Shown here: one piece after another, positions 50,885 to 59,698 of the stretch
Layout of the letters: each line of letters begins with the position of its first letter
How positions within the stretch are numbered: position 1 is the stretch's first letter
DNA from: Myxococcota bacterium
GTDB lineage: Bacteria > Myxococcota_A > UBA796 > JAFGLY01
Assembly (NCBI GenBank): GCA_024276675.1
Contig: JAJRWT010000053.1
Span: forward strand, 1 to 64,000
DNA length: 64,000 nt
Direction: 5' to 3'
Notes under the pieces: generated by a model
What the model was told of the DNA's origin: nothing
Database searches by the model: none
The model's input: the letters and a program-made list of their open reading frames with translations, nothing else
Made by a program: the position numbers and the translations under genes

Positions 50885-53284
50885 CTACTCTTCTCCTCCG
50901 TCTCCGCTCTTTTTTTCGCCCCTGCCGTTCCCATGGGGAGGCTGCAGGGGCTCCGGGATCCACTCCACGAATTCACCGCGCTTCAGCACCACCGCTCCCC
51001 TCCCCGCCCTGTTTCCGGCAAAACGCCCGGGGCTGATGCGCAACTCCCGGCCCCGGCTCGTCTTCACCAATGGACCGCCATTGGCCCTGGAGGCCAGTCC
51101 AAAGGCCATCACCCTGTCGCCGGGACGCAGCTTGATGGCCATGAGCCCTTTTCCGGCACCACGTAGCACTTTCACCTGCTCCACGGGAAAGGCCAGCGCC
51201 CGCCCGCCCCGGGTGCCCAGGCAGACAAAGATCTTCGAACCCTCGGAACCAGGAAGTCCGGGCCAGGCGTAGACTGCAACTACCGCATCGGAAGGATCGC
51301 CCAGTTTTTGAAAGCGCCGCCCCAACCTGGATGAGACCTCCGCGTGGGGCGCCAGGGGAAAACGCACCACGCGGCCCGCGGCGGTGACGGCCATTCCGTG
51401 GGGCGGTGGTGGTTCATCGTAATCGCCATTCACACCTGGGCCAGGAACGGATTCAGAGAGATGGGGTGGCAGGTCCAATGGAGTGTTCCTGGGATCGAAG
51501 CTCATCACTCCCACGGTTCTTTCGCCATCGGCGAACTGGAAATGCCGCTGAACAGGGCCACCATGCCCGGTGGTGGCGGGGATGTCGTCCACGCGCATCA
51601 CGTAGGCGCTGCCCCTGTCGGTGAAGAAACCCACGGTGCTGCGCGTCGAGGCACGAAAGAGCCAAGCGATGGTGTCACCTTCCCTTGTGCGGATCTTCTC
51701 GATGTCGGAGAAGCTGCTCTGTCGCTTTATCCATCCATCTCGGGTCACTATTACGAATGCATCCTCGGCAACGATGTAGGCTTCATCGCGGTAGGCAAGC
51801 TCCGGGAGCCTTCCGTTGGCCAGCCGGGTACGCCTGGGTTGGGCGTACTTTTTCCTGATGGCTGCCAGCTCATCCCGTATGACGCTCCAGATACGGGAAT
51901 CCCGCGAGAGAATGGCCTCGATCTCGCCGGCCTTCTGTCTTCGTTCAGCCAGTTCCTGCCGTATCTCCATGACTTCCAGCCTGGAAAGACGGTAGAGTTT
52001 CAGCTCCAGGATGGCGTCTGCCTGGATGTCGTCCAGGTCGAAGTGTTCCATGAGCTTCTCGCCGGCCTCGCGCCGCCCCTCGGAGCGACGGATGATGGCG
52101 ATGGCCTCGTCAAGGTCCACGAAAATGGCTTCCAGGCCCTCCAGGATATGAATGCGCTCACGCAGGCGGCGCAGCTCGAACTCAAAGCGCCTGCGCACTG
52201 CCTGGAAGCGAAAATCCAACCAGCCCTTCAGGAGAGCACGGAGGTTCAGCCGAGCGGGACGTGCCACCTCGGGGTTTTCCGATGGCACCAGGACGGTCAG
52301 GTTGACATGATAGCTCTGCTGCAGGGGCGTGTGCTTGAAGAGGTAGGCCATGGCAGCCTCGGCGTCACCTGGTCTTTTCAGCTCCAGGACCACTCTCACC
52401 TCGTCGGTGCTCTCGTCGCGCACGTCCGTGAGCTGGGGGAGCCGCCGGGCCGAGACGAGAGCGCCGATCTTCTCCACCAGCGCTGCCTTGTTCTGCCCAA
52501 AGGGTATCGATGTCACCACGATCAAGTGCTTGCGCCCGCGTTTCTCACGCACCCATTCGCCACGCACGCGAACAGCCCCGGCCCCCTTTTCGTAAAGCTC
52601 CAGGAGTTCCTGCGCGTTGTTCAGTATCACGCCTCCCGTGGGGAAATCCGGCGCCTTCACGAGACCGGCCAGCTTCTGGGTGCTTGCAGCGGGATCGTCG
52701 ATGAGAGCGATGGTGGCTTCCAGGACCTCGCCGGGATTGTGGGGAGGGATCCGAGTCGCCATACCCACCGCGATACCCTCGGTACCGTTGACCAGGAGCT
52801 GCGGGAACCTGGCGGGCAGCACCGTCGGTTCCAGGAGCTGCCCATCATAGGTGGGCCGGTAGTCCACCGTGCGTTGAGCGAGTTCCGTCAACAGCTCCAT
52901 CGCCACCGGGGTCAGGCGACATTCGGTGTAGCGCATGGCGGCAGCGGGATCGCCATCCACGCTGCCGAAGTTCCCGTGGCCATCCACCAGCGGCAGCCTG
53001 AGGGAAAAAGACTGGGCCATTCGCACCATGGCATCGTAGATGGCCTGGTCGCCGTGGGGGTGGTACTTGGCCATTACCTCGCCCACCACTGCCGCGGACT
53101 TGCGATACCTGCTCCCGGGAAGCAGCCGCAGGTTGTGGAACATGGCATAGAGTATGCGCCGCTGCACCGGCTTGAGGCCGTCCCGGATGTCGGGCAGAGC
53201 CCTGGATGTGATGACGCTCAGCGCGTAGTTGAGATAGCGCCGGCGGGTCGCTTCGTGGAGAGCCACCTGCTCGATACTGGACAT
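50885..53284 (-). CDS. parC: DNA topoisomerase IV subunit A (GyrA/ParC family)
   Basis: The 799-residue protein has the breakage-reunion domain with the catalytic Tyr in [22 protein letters not shown] and the [19 protein letters not shown] region. A C-terminal beta-pinwheel follows that lacks the GyrA box, so ParC is the better call. The position equivalent to E. coli GyrA Ser83 is Gln, as I recall for alphaproteobacterial ParC. GGGAGG precedes the ATG by seven bases. Its TAG stop touches the parE start. Confidence 0.92.
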   Translation of the reverse strand: MSSIEQVALHEATRRRYLNYALSVITSRALPDIRDGLKPVQRRILYAMFHNLRLLPGSRYRKSAAVVGEVMAKYHPHGDQAIYDAMVRMAQSFSLRLPLVDGHGNFGSVDGDPAAAMRYTECRLTPVAMELLTELAQRTVDYRPTYDGQLLEPTVLPARFPQLLVNGTEGIAVGMATRIPPHNPGEVLEATIALIDDPAASTQKLAGLVKAPDFPTGGVILNNAQELLELYEKGAGAVRVRGEWVREKRGRKHLIVVTSIPFGQNKAALVEKIGALVSARRLPQLTDVRDESTDEVRVVLELKRPGDAEAAMAYLFKHTPLQQSYHVNLTVLVPSENPEVARPARLNLRALLKGWLDFRFQAVRRRFEFELRRLRERIHILEGLEAIFVDLDEAIAIIRRSEGRREAGEKLMEHFDLDDIQADAILELKLYRLSRLEVMEIRQELAERRQKAGEIEAILSRDSRIWSVIRDELAAIRKKYAQPRRTRLANGRLPELAYRDEAYIVAEDAFVIVTRDGWIKRQSSFSDIEKIRTREGDTIAWLFRASTRSTVGFFTDRGSAYVMRVDDIPATTGHGGPVQRHFQFADGERTVGVMSFDPRNTPLDLPPHLSESVPGPGVNGDYDEPPPPHGMAVTAAGRVVRFPLAPHAEVSSRLGRRFQKLGDPSDAVVAVYAWPGLPGSEGSKIFVCLGTRGGRALAFPVEQVKVLRGAGKGLMAIKLRPGDRVMAFGLASRANGGPLVKTSRGRELRISPGRFAGNRAGRGAVVLKRGEFVEWIPEPLQPPHGNGRGEKKSGDGGEE

Positions 53285-53639
53285 TTGCGGACCTCCCCTG
53301 GGCCTGTACCAGAATAGCGTTTACTACATCGACAAGAAAAGACAGGAGCCGGTGTCGGGCGTCGGAACGGGATGGCTTGGCAGCGCCCGGACTCCAGCCA
53401 ATTCCAGGAACCGATTGGCTTCGTCACGACGCCTGCCAACCGCGCCAGAGCAGCCTGGACCGAAAGGGAAAGGGGAAAGGGGAAAGGGGAAAGGGGAAAG
53501 GGGAAAGGGAGCCGCCAATAATAACAGGTGACCCGTTCCCCGTTTCCAGCACCAGTCGCCAACGTGGTACCCACGCAACTCCTGGATGGGGGTCTCCCGT
53601 AGTGCGCTGGGGAGCCAGAGCCGGAGAGAAACCTGCACT
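53285..53639. other. Intergenic region between kdsC and parC
   Basis: No gene is visible in this stretch. It should include the promoter for parC-parE on the minus strand, but no strong consensus is seen. Its main feature is the G-tract microsatellite annotated separately. Confidence 0.5.
53463..53509 (+). repeat. AAAGGGG microsatellite with seven G tracts
   Basis: AAAGGG is followed by five copies of AAAGGGG and another AAAGGG. The regularly spaced G tracts could fold into a G-quadruplex on the plus strand, which is the template for the parC transcript. The repeat could also vary in length by slippage. Confidence 0.9.
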
Positions 53640-54191
53640 CTATCCCATACGCCGCTCGGGCGGTCCCTCCAGGTAGCCCGCCACCAGGCTCTCCCATTCA
53701 CCACGGGCCTTCAGGATCATCTCCACCATCTCCCGGAAGGCGCCCCTGCCGCCCCCACTGCTCAACACCACGTGGACCCTCCTGCGGACGTCCGGGGCGG
53801 CGTCGGCCGGGGCGAAGGAACATCCCGCCCTTCCAAGGATGCACAGATCCAGCAGGTCGTCGCCCAGGTAGGCCATCTCTTCGTCCTTCAGGTGGTAGCG
53901 CTGCTTCAGGTGGCGCCAGGCTGGTCTCTTGTCTCGGTAGCCCTGTAGACATTCGCTGAACCGGAGCTGCCGCGCTCGTCGGGCAACGGTCTCTGATTCC
54001 ATGCCGGAAACCAGCACCGTTATCAGACCGGCCTGGTTTGCAAGAGTGACTCCCATGCCGTCCTTGATATCGAACTCCCTGGTCTCGGTGCCGTCGTCGG
54101 AAAAGATGACCGATCCGTCGGTGAAACAACCGTCAACGTCGGTGACCACCGCCCGAAGCAGGGCGAAGCGTTCTTCAAGGCTCGGCTCCAT
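53640..54191 (-). CDS. kdsC: Kdo-8-phosphate phosphatase KdsC (HAD family)
   Basis: The 183-residue protein is a C0-type HAD phosphatase with nucleophile motif VTDVDGCFTDG, motif II VLVSGMES, a Lys in GYRDKRP and motif IV YLGDDLLDL. KdsC hydrolyses Kdo-8-phosphate to Kdo for lipopolysaccharide. The length is usual for the family. It follows kdsA by 28 bases, the substrate-producing enzyme, which supports the call over related N-acylneuraminate phosphatases. GAGGGGGA precedes the ATG. Confidence 0.92.
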   Translation of the reverse strand: MEPSLEERFALLRAVVTDVDGCFTDGSVIFSDDGTETREFDIKDGMGVTLANQAGLITVLVSGMESETVARRARQLRFSECLQGYRDKRPAWRHLKQRYHLKDEEMAYLGDDLLDLCILGRAGCSFAPADAAPDVRRRVHVVLSSGGGRGAFREMVEMILKARGEWESLVAGYLEGPPERRMG

Positions 54192-54219
54192 TCATCCCCC
54201 TCTTCCACAGAACTCCCGC

Positions 54220-55095
54220 CTAGCGGAGAAATCCATCGGCGGACCTCTGGCGCGGAGTCAGATCCCATTGGCGAACCATTTCGTCCAGGGCCATTACCTG
54301 TAACAGGAGTTCCTTCATGAGGTGCAGGGGATACATGCTGGAAGCATCACACCGCCCTCTACAGGGCTCCTGGTGGGTCTCCACGAACAGCGCGTCCACG
54401 CCGGCGCCCACGGCTGCCCTTGCCAGGTGGGGCACCAGCTCCGGCTGGCCACCGCCGGGATCCGAGCTTGGAGTACCCGGACGCCTGAGCACATGGGTCA
54501 CGTCGAACACCACGGGCACTCCCAGGCTCCTCATCGTGGGAAGTGAACGCATGTCCGCCACCAGGTCGCCGTAGCCAAAGACCGTCCCACGCTCGGTCAA
54601 CATCAATCCGCGGCCTCCCGCGCCCTCCACCTTCTGTACGATGCCGGCGGTTGCCCGCGGAGAGAGAAACTGGCCCTTCTTGACATTGAGGGGCCTCCCG
54701 GTTTCCGCCGCCGCCACGACCAGGCTGGTCTGCATGCAGAGGTAGGCTGGTATCTGGATGATGTCCACCACCCCGGATGCAGCCCTGGCTTCCTGCCGGG
54801 AGTGGACATCCGTGATGACGGGCACCTGGAATTCTTCGCGGATCTCGGCAAGTCCCTTCAGACCTTCCTCCAGCATGGGACCGCGATAGGAAGTACCAAG
54901 GCCCCGGTTGCCCTTGTCGTACGAAGACTTGAAAACCCAGGGAACGCCCAGCTCGCTGGTGATCCGCCACAGGGCTTCGGCCAGGTACATGTTGGTATCC
55001 CTGTCCTCCATCACGCAGGGCCCTGCGATGAGCACCAGGGGATTATCCCCTCCGATCTTCACCTTTCCGGCCTCCAGGACTGGACTCGTTGGCAT
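54220..55095 (-). CDS. kdsA: Kdo-8-phosphate synthase KdsA
   Basis: The 291-residue protein condenses phosphoenolpyruvate with arabinose-5-phosphate. Recognisable motifs are LIAGPCVMED, FKSSYDKGNRG, ITDVHSR, IIQIPAYLCMQTSLV, NVKKGQFLSP and LTERGTVFGYGDLV. The Cys in AGPCV and His in TDVHS are the positions where metal-dependent KdsA has ligands, but the metal class is not certain from reading alone. GGGAGAG lies six bases before the ATG at 55095, whereas the longer open frame upstream is junk-like. It is the committed step of Kdo and so of lipopolysaccharide core synthesis. Confidence 0.95.
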   Translation of the reverse strand: MPTSPVLEAGKVKIGGDNPLVLIAGPCVMEDRDTNMYLAEALWRITSELGVPWVFKSSYDKGNRGLGTSYRGPMLEEGLKGLAEIREEFQVPVITDVHSRQEARAASGVVDIIQIPAYLCMQTSLVVAAAETGRPLNVKKGQFLSPRATAGIVQKVEGAGGRGLMLTERGTVFGYGDLVADMRSLPTMRSLGVPVVFDVTHVLRRPGTPSSDPGGGQPELVPHLARAAVGAGVDALFVETHQEPCRGRCDASSMYPLHLMKELLLQVMALDEMVRQWDLTPRQRSADGFLR

Positions 55096-55168
55096 CTGTT
55101 TCTCTCCCTGTTTCGAGGTTCGGTTCGCGTTCTGCTGGCACCAGCACCAGAAAAGGCAGTGACCGGGC

Positions 55169-55999
55169 TCACCTGGATTCGACAGCAGGGTGCAGCAGAC
55201 AGGCAAGTCTCCCGAAGTCATTGGCCGACATGGTCTCGGCCCGTGCCATGGGGTCCAGGCCCGCCTGCTCCAGGGCCGAGTGTGCCCGCGTGCTCCCATA
55301 TCGAGATGAGAGCGCGTTCTTCACGGTCTTTCTACGTTGGGAAAAAGCGGCGTCCACCACTGCCGCGAAAGACTCCGGGAGCGCTCCTCCAGTGCGTGGC
55401 ACGGCGTGGGGTTCCAGCACCAGGACAACCGAATCGACCCTGGGGCGCGGGTAGAAGGCAGCCGGTGCCAGCTTCATGGCCCTGTCTACGTTGGCTTGAG
55501 CCTGGATCTTCAAGCTCAGGGCCCCCCAGCCGCTGGTGCCGGGAACAGCCAAGATACGATCCGCCAGCTCCTTCTGCAACATCAAGACCAGGCGTTTGAA
55601 ACGGGCCGGAACCCGAAGCAGCCTGCCGATGAGGGGGGTCGCGATGTTGTAGGGAAGGTTCGAGACACAGAACCACCCGGTTCCGGGACACAAGTGGTCC
55701 AGGTCCACGACCGTGGCGTCACCCTGGTGGATGACGGCCCCAGGAAACCTGTGTCGCAGCCAGTCAGCCAGGACGGGGTCACGCTCCACGGCCACCAACC
55801 TTGTACCCGTTTCCAGCAATTGCTTTGTAAGTGCCCCCAATCCCGGGCCAATCTCCAATACCTTGCTCCCCGCCTCAACCCCGGAAATCCCCACGATGTT
55901 CCTGGCGGTTTCCGGGTGGACCAGGAAGTTCTGCCCCCATGACTTTCGCGCTGGCACGCCGATACGCCCGAGCAGCCTGGCGGGATGCGTCCAGCTCAT
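55169..55999 (-). CDS. rsmA: 16S rRNA dimethyladenosine transferase RsmA (KsgA)
   Basis: The 276-residue methyltransferase has SWGQNFLVHPETARNIV, SAM-binding LEIGPGLGALT, VERDP and the NLPYNIATPLI target-base motif. It dimethylates two adjacent adenines near the 3' end of 16S rRNA during small-subunit maturation. The ATG overlaps the tsaD stop by four bases. It precedes kdsA on the same strand. Confidence 0.95.
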   Translation of the reverse strand: MSWTHPARLLGRIGVPARKSWGQNFLVHPETARNIVGISGVEAGSKVLEIGPGLGALTKQLLETGTRLVAVERDPVLADWLRHRFPGAVIHQGDATVVDLDHLCPGTGWFCVSNLPYNIATPLIGRLLRVPARFKRLVLMLQKELADRILAVPGTSGWGALSLKIQAQANVDRAMKLAPAAFYPRPRVDSVVLVLEPHAVPRTGGALPESFAAVVDAAFSQRRKTVKNALSSRYGSTRAHSALEQAGLDPMARAETMSANDFGRLACLLHPAVESR

Positions 56000-57033
56000 G
56001 TCGAGAGACCGCTACTGGAAGCGCTCCCCAGCGGCCACACGGCTCGCACTCCCAGGTCCGGTGGGGATCTTCGGCCAGCCAGGAGCCCCAGGCGCCCCGC
56101 GTGGGCGATCATGGCGCCGTTGTCCGTACAGAACCGGGCCGGCGGAATACGGAGGTCCATTCCGGAGCTTTGCAGGCGTTGGCGAAACCTGGTGTTGGAG
56201 GCGACCCCCCCGCTCACAGCCACCACGTCGAGTCCGGTGTCCAGTGCCGCCCGCCCCAGGCGATCCAGGAGTACATCCACCACCGCTTCCTGGAAGGAGG
56301 CCGCCACGTCGGCCCGGGGTGTATCCGGGTGTTTTTCCAGCCAAGTGCGGACGGCCGTCTTCAAGCCGGAGAAGCTCATGTCCAGGCCAGGCGCCTTGGG
56401 GCGAGGAAAGGGTACGGCGGAGGCATCGCCCTGCCGGGCCAGGTGGTCGATGAGCGGCCCACCGGGGTAGCCCAACCCAAGCATGCGGGCCACCTTGTCG
56501 AAGGCCTCGCCAGCGGCATCGTCCACCGTACGCGCCAGACATTCATAGCTGCCCACCCCGGCCACACGATAGAGACTGCTGTGGCCTCCGGAGACCACCA
56601 GGGCAAGGAATGGTTGCCGTGGAAGAGCGGCGCCGATGAAGGGCGACAGCGCATGACCCTCCAGGTGGTTGACGCCGAGCACAGGTACTCCCCAGGCCAT
56701 CGCCGCGGCCTTGGCAAACGAGAGCCCCACCAGCACGGCGCCCATCAAACCCGGCCCCGCCGTGACGGCCACGGCATCCGGGCGCAGGATGCCGGCGCGC
56801 CTCAAGGCCGTGCTCACGGTGGGAACGATCTTTTCCAGGTGAGCACGACTGGCCAACTCGGGAACGACCCCCCCGAATTCTGCATGAACCTGCTGCGAGT
56901 AGGTGACGTCCACCAGGAGGCCTCCCTGCTCTCCTGCCGCAGGAACCAGCTCATCCTGCTCCTGGAGTCCCGGTCCGCCCACGACTCCCGCTGCTGTCTC
57001 GTCGCAGGAGGTCTCTATTCCGAGCACGTTCAT
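55996..57033 (-). CDS. tsaD: tRNA N6-threonylcarbamoyladenosine synthase subunit TsaD
   Basis: The 345-residue ASKHA-fold protein transfers threonylcarbamoyl to A37 of ANN-decoding tRNAs. Motifs are GIETSCDETA, HAEFGGVVPELASRAH with its metal-binding His, AGPGLMGAVLVGLSFAK, NHLEGHALSPF, SGGHSSLY and SGGVASN. An inserted stretch of about 15 residues (GGPGLQEQDELVPA) after the first strand is longer than usual. The ATG at 57033 is preferred over an in-frame GTG one codon earlier. The stop overlaps rsmA. Confidence 0.95.
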   Translation of the reverse strand: MNVLGIETSCDETAAGVVGGPGLQEQDELVPAAGEQGGLLVDVTYSQQVHAEFGGVVPELASRAHLEKIVPTVSTALRRAGILRPDAVAVTAGPGLMGAVLVGLSFAKAAAMAWGVPVLGVNHLEGHALSPFIGAALPRQPFLALVVSGGHSSLYRVAGVGSYECLARTVDDAAGEAFDKVARMLGLGYPGGPLIDHLARQGDASAVPFPRPKAPGLDMSFSGLKTAVRTWLEKHPDTPRADVAASFQEAVVDVLLDRLGRAALDTGLDVVAVSGGVASNTRFRQRLQSSGMDLRIPPARFCTDNGAMIAHAGRLGLLAGRRSPPDLGVRAVWPLGSASSSGLST

Positions 57034-57098
57034 CACAAAAGCCCATGTCGTCAGCGAGTCCCGGGATCATCGGCCGGTGGGGAGGCGCGATATGGAGG

Positions 57099-57488
57099 TC
57101 AGTTCTTCCGAATTTCCTTGATCCCTGGAGGAGGTTTCACTGGATGCTTGGAGGAATCGGGTTTGGGAGTGAGGGCCTCCAACTGGTCCGCGGCTTGATC
57201 CAGCAGGTTCTTGGTGGCCTCCTGGTCGGCGACCTTGTCACTTAAGGGGATCAGCTTGTTGGAGAAGGTGTTGGCAGGGACTTCACGTGGAATCTCGATT
57301 TCGGCAAGCTCTTCTTCGAGACGCTTGATTTCCTTGGTGTAGCGGGCGACGTCCTTCTGGGAACGAGCGCGAAGCTGCTCGCTGGTGGTTTCGTTCTCGA
57401 TCCTTTTCTGCGCCCTGGCCAGACGCTTGCGGTACAGGCCCAGTTTCTGCTGAAGATCCGGGTTTGGCTCGTCGGTGGACCAACCCAC
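57099..57488 (-). CDS. Coiled-coil protein in frame after the metallophosphoesterase gene
   Basis: The 129-residue product from a GTG start is a charged coiled coil (KLGLYRKRLARAQKRIENE, YTKEIKRLEEELAEIE) with a Pro/Lys-rich tail. It lies in the same reading frame as the upstream metallophosphoesterase gene, separated by one TAA and two codons. In relatives of such enzymes a helical C-terminal region may follow the catalytic domain. It may therefore be the detached end of the upstream gene, produced by a CAA-to-TAA change, or a separately restarted cistron. AAGGGG lies just two bases before the GTG. Confidence 0.55.
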   Translation of the reverse strand: MGWSTDEPNPDLQQKLGLYRKRLARAQKRIENETTSEQLRARSQKDVARYTKEIKRLEEELAEIEIPREVPANTFSNKLIPLSDKVADQEATKNLLDQAADQLEALTPKPDSSKHPVKPPPGIKEIRKN

Positions 57489-57494
57489 TGCCCC

Positions 57495-58316
57495 TTACAC
57501 GATGGATGCCCGGAGGGCGCCCATCTTCTTGCCCCGTGTCCCGTTGGCCAGGAGCCACTGATCGCGACCCACCGGCTTGTGACCACTCAAGGATTGCTCG
57601 GCCATGGTGATGGTGAATGCAACATCGGGTACCTTCCTGGCCAGCTCGTGCGCCTGCTCGGTGTCAAGCCCCCCAAGGGCCACCACCAGGTCCACCTTCC
57701 CCATCCGTGCCACTGCCTTGGCCACGGCATCCAGGGGGTCGGTTCTGTCGCAGTCCCAGGCTTCCACGGGGGCGGCGTCGTCCAGCACACCGACAAAGCC
57801 CAGCTTGATGCCGTCCTTTTCGACTATGCGATAGGCAGGGAAGGGGGCATCGCCTTGGCAGGTCAGGTTTGCCGCCACGTAGGGAAGCTCATGCTCGCCG
57901 GCCAGTGAAAGAACCAGTTCCCTGCCCAGAGCCATGTCTCCCGGCCCCAGCGCCATGGCGTCTATGCCCAGCATGGACACCGCCCTGGCCACCAGACCAG
58001 CCTGGAACTGAATCTTTGGTCGGAGATCCTGGGAAAGCTTGGGGTTCTTCCAGAACAGATCGCCGCCGTCCACCACAAAGGTGGTGCCCTGCTGGCGGAG
58101 ATCTTCGATCACGGTAGCTCTTCTGGGCAGACCGCCCATCTGGTTGCGCTTTCAACCACAGGGCTCGATCTCGCCATCGACATTTGCCTGGAATGCGATG
58201 TGAAAGGTGCGCTCCGACGCAGAGTTGGCCCGGGCGGGCCCGGCTTCCGGAGCCGTGGCGTCTGTGGGACCGTTGCTACAAGCCGAGAGGAACATGAGAG
58301 CCAGGGAATAGATCAT
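57495..58316 (-). CDS. Metallophosphoesterase-like lipoprotein with a probable selenocysteine codon
   Basis: Read through the in-frame TGA at 58152-58154, the 273-residue protein has a lipobox (LMFLSAC). The 5'-nucleotidase-like start ANVDGEIEPCG follows, then the recoded residue 55 and KRNQMGGLPRRATVIEDLRQ, VVDGGDLFW and a D-A-x-A-x-GPGDMALG stretch. Similarity is continuous across the TGA. I recall Cys at this place in relatives (EPCGC). GGAGG precedes the ATG at 58316 by seven bases, while the part after TGA has no ribosome-binding site of its own. A SECIS-like hairpin follows the TGA. It would be an envelope phosphoesterase with a Cys-Gly-Sec pair. No sel genes are in the window. Confidence 0.7.
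58124..58154 (-). promoter_or_regulatory. Candidate bacterial SECIS element after TGA
   Basis: On the minus strand the TGA is followed by 18 bases and then the loop GGTCT. The loop is closed by a perfect 5-bp stem TGGGC/GCCCA (58134-58138 with 58124-58128). The loop sequence and the 18-base distance equal those I recall for the E. coli fdhF element recognised by SelB. Pairing below the upper stem is weak. Confidence 0.6.
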
Positions 58317-58819
58317 ATTTCGCCTCCAGGGGAATCTTGGCACCCGGCCGACCCCGAGACTCTCGAAGCATTGGGATGGGGGGGAAGACCGGCTGGCCAC
58401 GACAACACGCCAACGCCCCGAACATATCCGCCCAGGGGGTCGGGGTAAACATTGGGGCAGGTTGAAAGAACAGGCATTTGTGGAAGATGTACCGCGGAGC
58501 AAAGGCCACGGGCCCATGCCAGAAGGGATGAATGAGCCACGTCGCTTCTGCTTCCTTCCTTGCTTGACAGGACAAAGAACGAGCGGTAAAGCCATGGTCT
58601 CTTCGGCTGTTCAGGGCCCATCTGGTACCGGCGTATCGACTGCTGCTCAGACGTTCCGCACCAGCATCGCCTGGGCAGATCGCCAGTGTCGAAGCGCCGT
58701 CCTGGATGCTTGGAGCAACAGCTCCGTTCTTTCCGGAAAAAGTCTTCGCTTCCACTGCGAGAACACTCTCCAGACCGGAACTCGGTGATACGCAAAATAC
58801 CATCACAGGGAGGTATCAG
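58317..58819. promoter_or_regulatory. Divergent control region, 503 bases without a gene
   Basis: No frame here looks like protein. A TTGACA at 58564-58569 with TAAAGC at 58587-58592 (17-base spacing) is a possible plus-strand promoter for the flavoprotein pair about 230 bases downstream. It would leave a long leader. I could not identify a matching minus-strand promoter. Confidence 0.4.
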
Positions 58820-59698
58820 TTGCCAGCCGCCAATGAAGTCCTCGAAAACGAAGTGCTGGCGGAAAACGTAAACCGCTATCGCATCTACGCCCCTGAAATC
58901 TCCAGGCGCCGCAAGGCAGGGCAGTTCGTCATCGTGCGCCTGCACGAAGACAGCGAGCGCATTCCCCTCACCATCGCCGACGCCGATCCCGAGATTGGCA
59001 CCCTCACGTTGGTGGTACAGGAGGTTGGCAAATCCACCGCCGAGATGGCCAGGCTGAAAGTCGGCGAACGTTTTCGCGACGTGGTGGGCCCGTTGGGCTC
59101 GCCCACCCATATCCGGAAGTACGGTAGGGTCGTGGTGGTGGGGGGCGGCATCGGCATCGCTCCGGCACACCCAATCGCACAGGCCCTCAAGGCCGCCGGC
59201 AACCACGTAATCTCCATCCTGGGCGCACGCAGCAAGGATCTTTTCGTGATGTTGGACGAGATGCGCGCTGCATCCCACGAGCTTCGTATCTGCACGGACG
59301 ACGGTTCCCTTGGCACCCATGGCCTGGTGACCGACGTGCTGCAAAGCCTTGTAGACGAAGAAGGCAAGCCCAATCTCGTGGTGGCCATCGGGCCCGTGAT
59401 CATGATGAAGTTCGTCGCCAAGCTCACCAGGCAGTACGACATCCCAACGGTGGTCAGCCTCAACCCCATCATGATCGATGGCACGGGTATGTGCGGCGGC
59501 TGTCGGGTCACGGTGGGAGGGGAAACCAAGTTCGCCTGCGTGGAAGGACCGGAATTCGACGGCCACCTGGTTGATTTCGAAGAACTCACCAAGCGGCAGT
59601 CCTACTACCGCGAGCAGGAACAGGAATCATACGAGCGCTACAAGCACGAATGCCGCCTGGGGAACATCCAGCCCACCGCCAGCGAGGTGACACCGTGA
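58820..59698 (+). CDS. FAD/NAD-binding flavoprotein subunit (NfnA/SudB/GltS-gamma-like)
   Basis: The 292-residue protein has a ferredoxin-reductase-type FAD domain (KAGQFVIVRL, IPLTIAD) and an NAD(P) domain with GGGIGIAPAHPIAQALK. The [2Fe-2S] segment GTGMCGGCRVTVGG is followed by FACVEGPEFDGHLVDF. This set is typical of the small subunit of ferredoxin:NADP oxidoreductases such as NfnA or sulfide dehydrogenase SudB. The TTG start is six bases after GGGAGG and directly precedes the conserved N-terminus. It overlaps the next gene in a GTGA and surely forms a complex with its product. Confidence 0.92.
   Translation: MPAANEVLENEVLAENVNRYRIYAPEISRRRKAGQFVIVRLHEDSERIPLTIADADPEIGTLTLVVQEVGKSTAEMARLKVGERFRDVVGPLGSPTHIRKYGRVVVVGGGIGIAPAHPIAQALKAAGNHVISILGARSKDLFVMLDEMRAASHELRICTDDGSLGTHGLVTDVLQSLVDEEGKPNLVVAIGPVIMMKFVAKLTRQYDIPTVVSLNPIMIDGTGMCGGCRVTVGGETKFACVEGPEFDGHLVDFEELTKRQSYYREQEQESYERYKHECRLGNIQPTASEVTP

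Noticed and set aside
51344..53317. Long plus-strand frame of 657 codons
   Set aside because: It is the antisense shadow of parC, with no domain and unnatural His/Gly/Gln composition, as expected in GC-rich DNA.
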